Origin: Paenibacillus sp. FSL H8-0548
Lineage (GTDB): Bacteria; Bacillota; Bacilli; Paenibacillales; Paenibacillaceae
Direction: 5' to 3'
NCBI RefSeq assembly: GCF_038630985.1
Contig: NZ_CP152049.1
Location: forward strand, 6,158,501-6,222,500
DNA length: 64,000 bases
Shown here piece after piece: positions 1 through 9,700 of the stretch (position 1 is its first letter; every line of letters begins with the position of its first letter). A program made the translations under genes and the position numbers. The notes below the pieces were generated by a model. That model ran no database searches and had not been told where the DNA came from. It saw nothing but the letters and a program-made list of their open reading frames with translations.

Positions 1-1140
1 GTAGAAGGATTCGTACTTCTCACGCTCATCCTTCAAAATGCCAAGCAGCGCGCTCTTGATCTTGCTGTTAATATTTTTAGCAATAAGCTTCAGCTGGCGA
101 TCATGCTGCAGCAGCTCTCTAGAAATATTAAGCGACAGATCCTCGGAATCGACCATTCCTTTGACAAAGCTGAAATAGTCAGGCAGAAGATCCGAGCATT
201 TTTCCATAATTAGAACGCCATTCGAATAAAGCTCCAGCCCCTTCTCATACTCCTTCGTGTAATAATCGAATGGTGTATTTTCCGGGATATATAAAATGGC
301 GTTGTAAACGACAGCGCCGTCAGCACTAATATGAAGATGCTTGATCGGTTTATCAAAGCCATAACGTTTCTCAAAATAAAATTGCTCGTAATCCTCAGGG
401 GTGAGCTCATTTTTATTTTTCCGCCAAATCGGCACCATGCTGTTCACGGTTTGCTCTTCCGCATATTCCTCGAACTCGTTCTCGCTGTCAGCTTTAGGAC
501 GCTGTCCCTTCACATCCATCTTAATCGGGTAGCGAATGAAATCAGAATATTTTTTAATGATTGATTTTAGGCGGTATTCGTCTAAATACTCATCATACTG
601 ATCATCCTCTGTATTTTCCTTGATGTTCAATACGATTTCCGTACCTACCGAAGCCTTCTCACACGGCTCGATAGTGTAGCCATCAGAACCTGTCGATTCC
701 CATTTGTAAGCCTCTTCGCTGCCAAGCGTCCTCGACACGACGGTAACGACATCGGCAACCATGAATGCGGAGTAGAAGCCCACGCCGAATTGACCAATAA
801 TATTGTGGCCATCCTTAAGCTCATTGTCCTTCTTGAATGCAAAGGAGCCGCTCTTCGCGATAACGCCAAGATTGTTCTCAAGGTCCTCCTTCGTCATCCC
901 GATTCCTGTATCTGTAATCGTTAATGTACGGTTTTCCTTATCTGCAACTACCTTGATGTAGTAATCTTCCTTGTTAAAGACCAATTGATCATCCGTGAGC
1001 GCTCTGTAATACAGCTTGTCAATCGCATCACTCGCATTAGAAACAAGCTCTCTCAAGAAGATTTCTTTTTGCGTATAAATGGAGTTAATCATCATATCGA
1101 GCAGTCGTTTCGATTCTGCTTTAAACTGTTTTTTGCTCAA
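1..1140 (-). CDS. htpG: Molecular chaperone HtpG (Hsp90), C-terminus beyond the window
   Basis: ATP-dependent cytosolic chaperone of the Hsp90 family. The 380 codons present give the N-terminal GHKL ATPase and part of the middle domain. Visible landmarks are the first helix [20 protein letters not shown], the ATP-site Asn in [19 protein letters not shown], and the lid [14 protein letters not shown] chose the TTG at 1140 because GGAAGGGG lies just upstream and this gives the family's usual N-terminus; an in-frame ATG at about 1184 has no clear ribosome binding site. The rest of the protein (normally about 620-640 residues) lies left of position 1. A sigma-A-like promoter and a perfect CIRCE operator precede it, so HrcA control is expected. 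Confidence 0.97.
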   Translation of the reverse strand, partial: MSKKQFKAESKRLLDMMINSIYTQKEIFLRELVSNASDAIDKLYYRALTDDQLVFNKEDYYIKVVADKENRTLTITDTGIGMTKEDLENNLGVIAKSGSFAFKKDNELKDGHNIIGQFGVGFYSAFMVADVVTVVSRTLGSEEAYKWESTGSDGYTIEPCEKASVGTEIVLNIKENTEDDQYDEYLDEYRLKSIIKKYSDFIRYPIKMDVKGQRPKADSENEFEEYAEEQTVNSMVPIWRKNKNELTPEDYEQFYFEKRYGFDKPIKHLHISADGAVVYNAILYIPENTPFDYYTKEYEKGLELYSNGVLIMEKCSDLLPDYFSFVKGMVDSEDLSLNISRELLQHDRQLKLIAKNINSKIKSALLGILKDEREKYESFY

Positions 1141-1232
1141 GAGTAGTTCCCCTTCCCATTCATCAAATATGAAATCAGCCATTCGTCGTAACTGGAGGGC
1201 TTGGACAAATTCATGCCAGTACCCCCTCAATC

Positions 1233-1259
1233 TTAGCACTCAATTCGTTAGAGTGCTAA
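1233..1259 (-). promoter_or_regulatory. CIRCE operator (HrcA binding site) upstream of htpG
   Basis: Perfect consensus inverted repeat TTAGCACTC-N9-GAGTGCTAA. It lies just downstream of the predicted -10 box of the htpG promoter, where bound HrcA would block transcription. CIRCE is the known operator of the HrcA heat-shock repressor in Firmicutes. Confidence 0.95.
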
Positions 1260-1269
1260 TCCTTATTTT

Positions 1270-1299
1270 TATATAACACAAACTATTTTTCAATGTCAA
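1270..1299 (-). promoter_or_regulatory. Sigma-A promoter of htpG
   Basis: On the minus strand TTGACA (1294-1299) is followed after 17-18 bases by TTATAT/TATATA (1270-1276). The CIRCE operator follows within about 10 bases. Confidence 0.75.
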
Positions 1300-1321
1300 C
1301 CTCCAGCAATAGAAAAATACA

Positions 1322-1370
1322 GAAAAAAGGAAGCTGATTAGCAGACTATCGCCCACTAAACAGCTCCTTT
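1322..1370 (-). terminator. Possible hairpin terminator, orphan
   Basis: Imperfect stem pairing AAAGGAGCTGTTTAG with a partner near 1325, followed on the minus strand by a short T-run. No minus-strand gene lies immediately upstream, so its role is unclear. Confidence 0.3.
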
Positions 1371-1479
1371 CTCCTTTCGGATAGATAGGATATTTTAATA
1401 AGACCGCAACAAACTTAGATAATTATCGTCTTTAATATGGAAGTTATTAACAAGACATATGCTCAGGAGATATTTCTAA

Positions 1480-1662
1480 ATGTCAAAAAAGCTAGTAGGA
1501 GCAGCTGCTATCATTATGGACTCAGAAGGGCGAATTCTTCTAGTAAAACATAGCTATGGGAAATACAATTGGGAACTACCTAGTGGGTTATCCGAGCAGA
1601 ATGAGTCTGCAGAGGTTACTCATTTATTCCACATCATCGGACCGAGGCGGTGGTTTGAATAG
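1480..1662 (+). pseudogene. Truncated Nudix hydrolase fragment
   Basis: The first ~48 residues (SKKLVGAAAIIMDSEGRILL ... NWELPSG) match the N-terminal strand region of Nudix hydrolases up to the start of the Nudix box. The box then breaks: no REUXEE helix follows, and after about residue 48 the frame reads unrelated sequence to a stop. Intact Nudix proteins are about 130-160 residues. The fragment overlaps the start of the next gene, whose translation signals lie inside it. I read this as a deletion relic; a functional product is unlikely. Confidence 0.7.
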
Positions 1663-2056
1663 TTATTCGAAAGGCATCAGAATAATCATTGGTCTTATTT
1701 TTGCCATTTGCGTTGTGATGGTTGCAATGGCGTTCCAAAGTAAAGATGCTAAAACCACGACGAATCCAAGCCTTACAAAAGCTCCTAACTATCCTGCAAA
1801 TGAAAACGGACAGACATATGGTTCTGCGGGTGACGCCATTTCCTCTGAATCGGAACCAGATTTAATAAGTGCAGTAGGTGTGGATGGTGCTATGGGATAT
1901 GTACTTAAGAAAGATATAGAAGGTGAGCAGCCCAAGACACCCGAGGAAGCTCTAGCTATACAAAACAGTAGGCCCCTCGGTGGTTCTGATATTCCGCTAT
2001 ATGACATTGATGGTAAAACCGTTATTGGTGTCTTTCATATTGGAGGCAATTCATAA
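1655..2056 (+). CDS. Small membrane-anchored protein of unknown function
   Basis: A 133-residue protein if translation starts at the TTG at 1655, which is preceded by GAGGCGGTGG. The frame is open further upstream (ATG at 1556), but that part overlaps the Nudix relic and has no ribosome binding site. A single N-terminal hydrophobic segment (about residues 9-25, IRIIIGLIFAICVVMVAM) suggests membrane anchoring. The remainder is hydrophilic and probably extracellular, with a compact C-terminal module containing GYVLKKDIEGEQPKTPEEAL and IPLYDIDGKTVIGVFHIG. That module resembles a conserved tail seen in some Firmicute extracellular proteins, but I cannot assign a function. It lies 17 bases ahead of the next gene, so the two are probably cotranscribed. 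Confidence 0.6.
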   Translation: MNSYSKGIRIIIGLIFAICVVMVAMAFQSKDAKTTTNPSLTKAPNYPANENGQTYGSAGDAISSESEPDLISAVGVDGAMGYVLKKDIEGEQPKTPEEALAIQNSRPLGGSDIPLYDIDGKTVIGVFHIGGNS

Positions 2057-2073
2057 AAAAGGAGCTATTAAAA

Positions 2074-2928
2074 ATGAAAAAGGTTTTCTCAGGAGTATTC
2101 CTTGCATTGATTCTAATCATTACATCGTCAACTACTTATGCAGCAGACACAGACATCAAAATAAAAGTTGACGGTTTTGCTATCGCATCCGATGTGAAAC
2201 CCGAAACTAAGAACAATCGTACAATGGTGCCTTTACGTGTTATCAGTGAAAATCTGGGAGCTAAGGTCCATTGGTCGAATTCTGAAATTACACTTACTAA
2301 AAGCAATATGGAAGTAACATTAAAACTAAACAGCAGTACAGCAGTGATAAACGGTAAGACGGTACTGCTTGATGTAAAACCGTATATAAAAAATGATCGC
2401 ACAATTGTTCCACTTCGCTTTATTTCAGAAACGTTTGGCTGCAAAGTCAATTACAAAAACTCTATCGTAACCGTTGATACCGAGCCATTGGTCATAGATG
2501 GTATAAAAGTGAAAGCATTGCAGCAGGAATACCACATGACTATGGGTGGCGTAGTACAGCAAATCAATGGAAATGCTTATAACGAAGCAATTTATAATAT
2601 TTTTGTAGAAAATAAAGACAGCAAGGTTGAAGCGCCAGCTGATTACTCGTGGCAGAGCCATTACTACACAGCGGGGGGGTATTATAAAAATGCACAATAT
2701 GATTTTTTGGATCAAAAAGGGAACAGCATAAAACGTTTTGATATTTATTCTTTAGTTAAATCTTCTCCACCTGAACCTTCAACAGGCTCCCCACAGGTTT
2801 TGATTTATGACGATACTGAAAATCAATGGTATTTGTTTAACGATGCCGCAAGAAACTCCATTAATCAGTTAATTTATAACGCCTTAAATAATGGTGCTAT
2901 AACGATTATCAGTAACACAGTTGCATAG
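2074..2928 (+). CDS. Secreted stalk-domain protein (copper amine oxidase N-terminal-like)
   Basis: A 284-residue exported protein. Residues 1-24 form a signal peptide ending TTYAADT. Residues ~30-140 hold two copies of the motif typical of the copper amine oxidase N-terminal (stalk) domain: NNRTMVPLRVISENLGAKV and NDRTIVPLRFISETFGCKV. In Paenibacillus this domain is a common non-catalytic surface module. The C-terminal ~140 residues (Tyr- and Asn-rich) are not recognised. The start is supported by AAAAAAGGAGC upstream. It probably shares a transcript with the preceding small membrane protein. No catalytic motif is visible, so a structural or ligand-binding role in the wall is an inference. 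Confidence 0.8.
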   Translation: MKKVFSGVFLALILIITSSTTYAADTDIKIKVDGFAIASDVKPETKNNRTMVPLRVISENLGAKVHWSNSEITLTKSNMEVTLKLNSSTAVINGKTVLLDVKPYIKNDRTIVPLRFISETFGCKVNYKNSIVTVDTEPLVIDGIKVKALQQEYHMTMGGVVQQINGNAYNEAIYNIFVENKDSKVEAPADYSWQSHYYTAGGYYKNAQYDFLDQKGNSIKRFDIYSLVKSSPPEPSTGSPQVLIYDDTENQWYLFNDAARNSINQLIYNALNNGAITIISNTVA

Positions 2929-2981
2929 TAAAGGATAGCGGCTAATGCTTCCTACGACACAGAATAGGAGTAATAGACATT

Positions 2982-3485
2982 GTGAGACTATTAAGAATAT
3001 TAACAAGAGTTATTATGATTGGACTATTTATCATTTATGTTTTGTTCGTTGTAAAAACATTGTTTTTGGATTACAGGTTGTTTATGTTGTTGAATGGCTA
3101 TTATCTTCAGAGTGGTTACGACTACAACTTAATTCCTTTTAAAACAATTACGACGTATATAACAAGGTATGAACATTACAATTTTAATACTTGGTTTAAC
3201 AACCTCTTCGGAAATATTTTATTATTTATTCCGTTAGGATTTAGTGCACCTTACTTTTCAAAAAAAACTAGGAATCTTAATCAATTCTTTTTATTAATAC
3301 TGACCATTATTGTTATTTTAGAAGTTTCACAAATGCTATTGCATGTTGGCAGCTTCGATATAGATGATGTAATTCTCAACACATTAGGTGGATTAGTTGG
3401 TTTTGGTATTTATACCACATGTTTGGCGATGTTGAAAAAATTGATTCCGTCTTATGATGTGGTCAACAGAACCAATGCGAGTTGA
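2982..3485 (+). CDS. VanZ-like integral membrane protein
   Basis: A 167-residue protein starting at GTG (2982) with AGGAG upstream. It has four to five hydrophobic segments and the two blocks typical of the VanZ-like family: NNLFGNILLFIPLGFSAPYF, and an acidic loop DIDDVILNTLGGLVGF after the third segment. VanZ confers low-level teicoplanin resistance in the VanA cluster, but most homologues are uncharacterised and sit far from van genes, as here. It follows the stalk-domain gene by about 50 bases and is followed by a hairpin, so it is probably the last gene of the unit. Confidence 0.8.
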   Translation: MRLLRILTRVIMIGLFIIYVLFVVKTLFLDYRLFMLLNGYYLQSGYDYNLIPFKTITTYITRYEHYNFNTWFNNLFGNILLFIPLGFSAPYFSKKTRNLNQFFLLILTIIVILEVSQMLLHVGSFDIDDVILNTLGGLVGFGIYTTCLAMLKKLIPSYDVVNRTNAS

Positions 3486-3516
3486 CATATTAAGCTATCG
3501 GATAGCTAGCTCATTA

Positions 3517-3566
3517 AAACAGCGGAAGTCTAGGACATTTTTCCACGTCCATGGCTGCCGCTGTTT
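3517..3566 (+). terminator. Hairpin after the VanZ-like gene
   Basis: AAACAGCGG at 3517 pairs with CCGCTGTTT at 3558, with inner pairing GGAC/GTCC. It lies 30 bases after the stop codon; the trailing T-run is short. Confidence 0.5.
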
Positions 3567-3632
3567 CCGTTAGAACGAGTAGCACTGTGTCACACGCTCT
3601 AGCCATCAATTCTATCAATGCAACACAAAGCA

Positions 3633-3685
3633 AAGGAGAAGACAAACCATGGCAGCAGCCATCATCTGTCTTCTCCTTATTTTTC
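3633..3685. terminator. Bidirectional terminator between convergent genes
   Basis: A perfect 12-bp stem (AAGGAGAAGACA with TGTCTTCTCCTT) with a T-rich tail on the plus strand. It lies 30 bases beyond the 3' end of the giant GH3-GH30 gene, so it probably serves that gene and the plus-strand operon. Confidence 0.75.
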
Positions 3686-3714
3686 ACACCTATTTGCTGC
3701 TAATTGTACGAAGC

Positions 3715-6700
3715 TTACTTGTTATAGATCGCGTACATAATAACAGCAGCCTCTGCGCGTGTCGTGTGGCCGAGCGGGTTAAGCTTCGAGCCATCACCCT
3801 TCACAATACCGTTCGCTATAAGAAGTGCAGAGCTGTCTACTGCGTAGGACGCTAGCTGTTTCAAATCCGTGAACGCTTTTAGCTCGTCTACACTTCCCGC
3901 CTGCAGCTTCTTGCCAGACATATTTAGTGCTCTAGCTGTCATGGCAAACATTTCTTGCCTTGTTATCGCAGCATTCGGATCAAACGAACCGTCTGAACGT
4001 CCTGTCACTATGCCAAGCTTCTTTGCGATAGCAACGGAATCATAATAGTAGGCATCCTTAGCGACATCGTTGAAATTCCCGTTAACGTCTGCGCTGAGCC
4101 CTAACGTTTTCACGAGCAATGTAATGAAATCTGCTCGCTTCACCTTTTGTGCTGGAGCATAGGCGTTGTCTGATATCCCGTTGATGACGCCTTTGGAAGC
4201 CATCACCTCGATCGCTTGCTTCGCCCAGCTATGCTTGCCCAGATCGTCGAACGATTTGTGAACCGATACGACGCCATAAGTGCTGAAGTGATTAACTGTA
4301 AACACTACAATACCTGTCGCAGGATCGTACTTACCGCTTGGTACTGCAACAACTTCGCCTGATGCTCCGAAATACCATACGGTAATATGTTCAGAGCTTT
4401 GCTTCTCCTGAGCAGATAAGCTGTAATCAAGCAATACGGTTACCACTGCCCCTGAATTGCTCCATTCCACCTTTACGCCATCCACATACAGCTGAAGCTC
4501 AACTGCCGGACGGCTTCCGATGGCGGCGCGCGCTTCTTCGCTTAGCTTGGCCTTGTCCGCATTCGCAATAACGATAGACACGCTTTTTGTACCTGACGGC
4601 AATGATTTCAGCATATGGCTCGGCACGATGACCGTTCCTATATTCGTTTGAATCTCATATTGCACCGATAGCTTCGCATCGCTAATGGATGCTGGCGGCA
4701 ATTGAACCTCGTAGCCATTAGCTGTGCTCACATTCGGAATTACAATTTTCACAATTTTGACCTTAGCATCCTGCTCCTGCTTCAAAGCGTCATCAATTTG
4801 AGCCTGGCTTATTGCTGCGTTACCTAAACCACTGGCTGCATCTAGGACTGGCCTTGGTGCAGTGATCGTATTGCCGTCAACCTCACCTGAAGGTACTGCT
4901 GGAGTCGCAGCTGGCGACGTTGTGATCGGGCCTGATGTCGGCGTTGGCGTTGGCGTCGCCGTTGGTTCAGGCGATGGTGTTGGTTCATCCGTCGGTATCG
5001 GCGGCTCCTCGCCAGCAGTTATCCGATACGTAAATGGTGCAACAAAGCTGTCTTTCATGCCCGCTTTGACGGCTATAGTACGAAGCACCGTCAGCTCCTT
5101 CAACGTAAGCTGACCAGTGTACAACTGACCATTTGTGCTGCTTGGCAGCGTACCGTCTGTCGTGTAATAAATGGCTGCTCCTTCTGTAGCAGAGGTTAGA
5201 GTAACCCGCTGGCTTCCTTTGTAGCCCCCTACTTTAAGTCCCGCTTTCGGAAGAGCCACAGTGCCTTGAGTAACCGGAGTCACTCCTGTTTCTTCTGTCT
5301 CCTCCAGTGTAATCCAATCCAGATTGGCGCCGTCATTATTGCTTGTGAATTGAAGCGTTTGAACGCCTTCTGCGAGCTTGACGATGCCGAATGCTTCCGT
5401 ATACGTGTTCCACCCGCCGCTTGCGCTAAGCGCAGTTGTGGACAGCTTCTCGCCGTTTACCGATATCGTTCCGCTTACCCCCGCTTGAGGAGTTGCGTAA
5501 CGATAGGTCACTTTGTAGAACGCTGTTTTCGCAATATTTACGTCAAAATACAGTGATCCTGCTGCGGCAATAAAGCCGACATTTTTGAACAGCAACGTTT
5601 GTCCGTCCATATTGCTTTGAACGGCGGCAGCATCCGCGCGGCTGTAGCTTTCCGCTTCAATTTTCATTGCTGCGCTCTCATCCATGACTTGAACTTCATG
5701 CGGTTCAAATTTAATGCCCCTAAGCTCATAGCCCGATGCACCGGCTAAAATTCGAAGCTTCTGATCGCCCTCATTTAGAGTAATAACCGTCCGCATTTCC
5801 ACAACCTGATTATACAGATTAGGCACGGTCAACGTATTCCTTACTGCACCGTCTTGTGCCTCTAGAATAATACCATTCATTACTTGGCTGTTTGAAGTAA
5901 CCTTAAGCGTTACCGCATACTTGCCGCTTGCTGGCACATGGACCAAATAATCCGCATAATCTCCAGCATCGATTTGGGTTAACTGGCTAGTGCTGCCTAG
6001 ACCTGTGATCGTAAACCCATTTTGCCTATTGTATTTATCAAGGGAATCCAGACTCAACAAATCAATTGGCGTTTTTACGTTTTCTGTTCCCTGAAGAGCT
6101 GCTGCTGCAGCAAGCGTTGTGTCTCCCGTTGAATCATCATAGGCCTGTACAGGAACGTTAACCTGAAGCGTCAAATCGCTGTAATAAACCTTCGCGTTCC
6201 AATCTAACGTAAGCTTTACTCTAGTAGGACTCAGAAGCTCGGTCCCGCGCAGCGATACGCCTCCTAGAGAAATAGCTGTGCCCGAAAGCGTAATCGCATT
6301 AAGCTTATCCGCTGCGAAAGTACCGCCCGTCAGCGTTAATATAAGCTCCTTGCCATTAACGCCATATGCTAGAGTGCTCTCGGACAACGATACACTCTCC
6401 GGATCATTAAGCGCCTTAATGATCACCTGTGATTTCATCGTCTGACCGATACTTCCTGAAGCCGCCTCATACACGCTGGCAGTAACTGTGACTGTACGGT
6501 CAATATCATAATCTCTAGCTGCCGCTCCGCCGACGATAAGCTTTGCTGTATGATCGTCCACGCGGTATACGCTGTCCACTACCGTGCCTGCATATCCTGC
6601 GACATGCCAGTTCGAGGCAGTCAGCTCTTCTTTGTAAATATCATTAAACAGCTGCACAAAAATTTCTTTCCCTATCACATCGCCTTCGGTAATGCCAGAA

Positions 6701-9700
6701 GCATCCGCCATAATCGCTGGACCAATGGCGATGGTGTTCAAGTTAAAGCCCTTGTCGACAATTTGAATGCGAAGCGTATGAATACCTGCAGTCAGATAGG
6801 CCTTATCCGAAGCTGTTGCCCAAGCCTCCCAGCTGGCGGTATTTGGAAGCTCAGTCGTACTCAGAACATTTCCTCCCGCTTCCAGCTGCGCTTTTGCGCC
6901 ATCATTTGTAGTGGCATATTGATACGTAATGCCGTATTCGCCATCCTCTGGCACTGAAACGACATATTCCATCCAATCACCAGGATCAGCATAGCTAACC
7001 GCCGAGCCGTTCACCAGCACATTAAGCGCAGCCGTAAACCCGCTTGCTTTCAGTTGTCCGGGAAGCTGTACTGGCGCTGTCTCCGCCTTCGTGAATGTGA
7101 TGCTTTTAATGTTGTAATCATTTTTGCTGACGGTCATCGTTAATTTATGCGTACCCGCAGGAAGTGCAACACGCACGCGCTGATTTGCGAAATACTCCCA
7201 CTGGTACGTCGTTTGCTGAATCGGAAGCGTAATAAGCGGCTGTCCGTCCAGCCTAAAGCTTACAGCGCTATCGGTTTGATGACCGGCAAGTGCCAGATCA
7301 AGCTCATATTCGCCCGCCTCGTCTACTTTAATGACATAATCAAACGAAGCCGTTCCATTTGATGCAAAGGAGCCGAGATAGCCATTCGGATTAACCTGAT
7401 ATACGCCCTCCGCCGAAGCGAAGCTCGTAGCGTCAATCTCTGCTGGAACGCTAGTCACTTGGGTGCGATTCCAACGATAGGTTGCAGCCGATTTAGCAGG
7501 AATCGTCGCATTGATTTGGAGCCCGTCAACCAAAACCTTGAATGGCTGCGGATCATTCGTCTGATTGATAACAACCGTTACAATTTGTTTGCCGTCCGGG
7601 CTTGCGAAGGCAACGTTCGTAACTGTCGAGGCAGAGCCATAGTTGCTGTCAATGCGCACAAAACCCGGCTTAACGAATTTCGTGAACTGTCCCATCAAAT
7701 AATACTCAGGCAGCAGCCAGTAATGATCCGGGTTCGAGGAATCCTGTATAACCGGCGTAGGGTCAGGAATGCCCACCCACTGATGAGCCGAAATATCGCT
7801 GTCGAGCATCGTTACCCAGCTATTATAGCTTCTTGCATAATTGCGGAAATATTGTGCCATTCGATCAGCACCTGAAGTACCCCATACAGCCCGCTCCGTC
7901 AAATAAACGCTTTTTGCAGGAAACAGCCTTTGCAGCTCCGTCATCATCGAGAGCTCTCCGCCGTAATCATGGAACGCTGTTCCTTCAATAGCGTCGTATG
8001 CTCCTTCTACCGGATTACCCAAAATTTGAGCTGGGTACGCCATCGTATCGCCAGGATTATGGTCGAACATCCATAGCTTCACATTTTTGATCTTGGCATT
8101 GCTGTTCATGTCCAGCTTCGCGCGAAGCAGCTTTGCAAGGCGGGATGCTTGCTGCCAGGACATCGCTGTGCTTGGATAGTCAATTTCGAGCAAAGGCTCA
8201 TTTTGCAGCGTCATGCCTTCAAAGTAGATGCCATGCTCCGCATAGGCCTCCAAATACTTCACGTAGTACGAGGCAAGCACAGGAAGATATTCTTCCTTCA
8301 CCTGACCTCTTATCATACTGCCAGACGTCTTCATCCAGCCCGGAGGGCTCCAAGGCGATGCAAAAAATTTCACATCTGGATTAATAGCCTGTATTTTTTT
8401 GACTGCCGGAATGATGCCAAAGTCGATGTCCTTCTGAATCGAAAACTTCTCCAGCTCAACATCGGTTTCGCCAGCTGGCAAATCATCGTAGGAATAGAAG
8501 GTTTGCGCTGTGAAATCCGAGGTTCCGATCGTTAAACGAATCAGGCTCATGCCGATGCCGCTATCCTTGTCGATCAGCTCGCGAAGCAGCTTTGTTTGCT
8601 TCTCCGAAGACATTTTCACAAGATTATGAATCGTCGACTCTTCCATCGAAGAACCGATGCCCAGCATCGTCTGATATGTTTTGTTAGGATCGAGAGTAAT
8701 CGTAGTTACAGCTTTGTTATCCGGAAGCGCGAGCGCTAAATTAGGCTGCTTCTCCAGCTTCTTATCTTCCGCTTGATAGCGATCAGCGTAATACCATTTG
8801 CGATCAGCCGGATCACGTTCATTGGAAACCCATGACTCGACCACTCCATTAATTATGGCGGTTGAAGTATCTCCGCCATCACCTGGATCCGTCGTGCCAC
8901 CGCCGCCTCCTACAGGTACATCGCCCGTACGTGTAAACTGAACCCAGTTAAAGTTCATATCGCCTGCCATAAACTCCAGTCTCAGCTTTTGCACGCCTGC
9001 TTTGCTTAATACGACGTTGTCGATGGTCGCTGTTCTCCAGCTTTGCCAGCCGCCTGTTGAGGTTACAGATACGGTCCCTATGGTTGCTCCGTTTTCCGTC
9101 TTAATCTTCATCCCTGTTGCAGCGCCATTTCCAGCATAACGAAACGCAGCGCTGTAGGTGCCCGGCTCGCTCACCTTTACGTTATAGTCCAGCCATGCAC
9201 CAGCAGAGGACCAACCGACATTTTGGCCGCCGTCAGTATCCTGCGTATCCTCCGTGTTCAAGCCGCTGCTCTTTGCCGCGTAAGCTTCTGCTTCGATCTT
9301 GCCTGGAATTGGCAAGGACGGCAGCTCCGGCTGCACTGGCTTCACCGGCAGTACAGGTGTTGCTTGTCCGCTCGTTAAGCCATAACCCAGATCGAACAAG
9401 ACGTTAGTGCTGTCCTCGCTCACAATCGGATAATTTGTCAAATAAAACGGCCACTTCATCGGATTTTTCCCTTTGAAGTCCTTGTCACCAATCAGCACGT
9501 CAGCGACGCCCTGCCCTTCGGTTCCCGGAAGCCACGCGGCCACAAGAGCATCCCAATCCTCCAGTTGATCCGCAATTGTAAGCGGGCGTCCGGATACGAG
9601 AACGACTACGAGCGGTATCGTTGGATCAGCTGCGCGAATATTCGCGATTGTAGCCAAATCCTCCTCGTCGAGATTCAAGCTTGTCCTGTCTCCATTCGTT

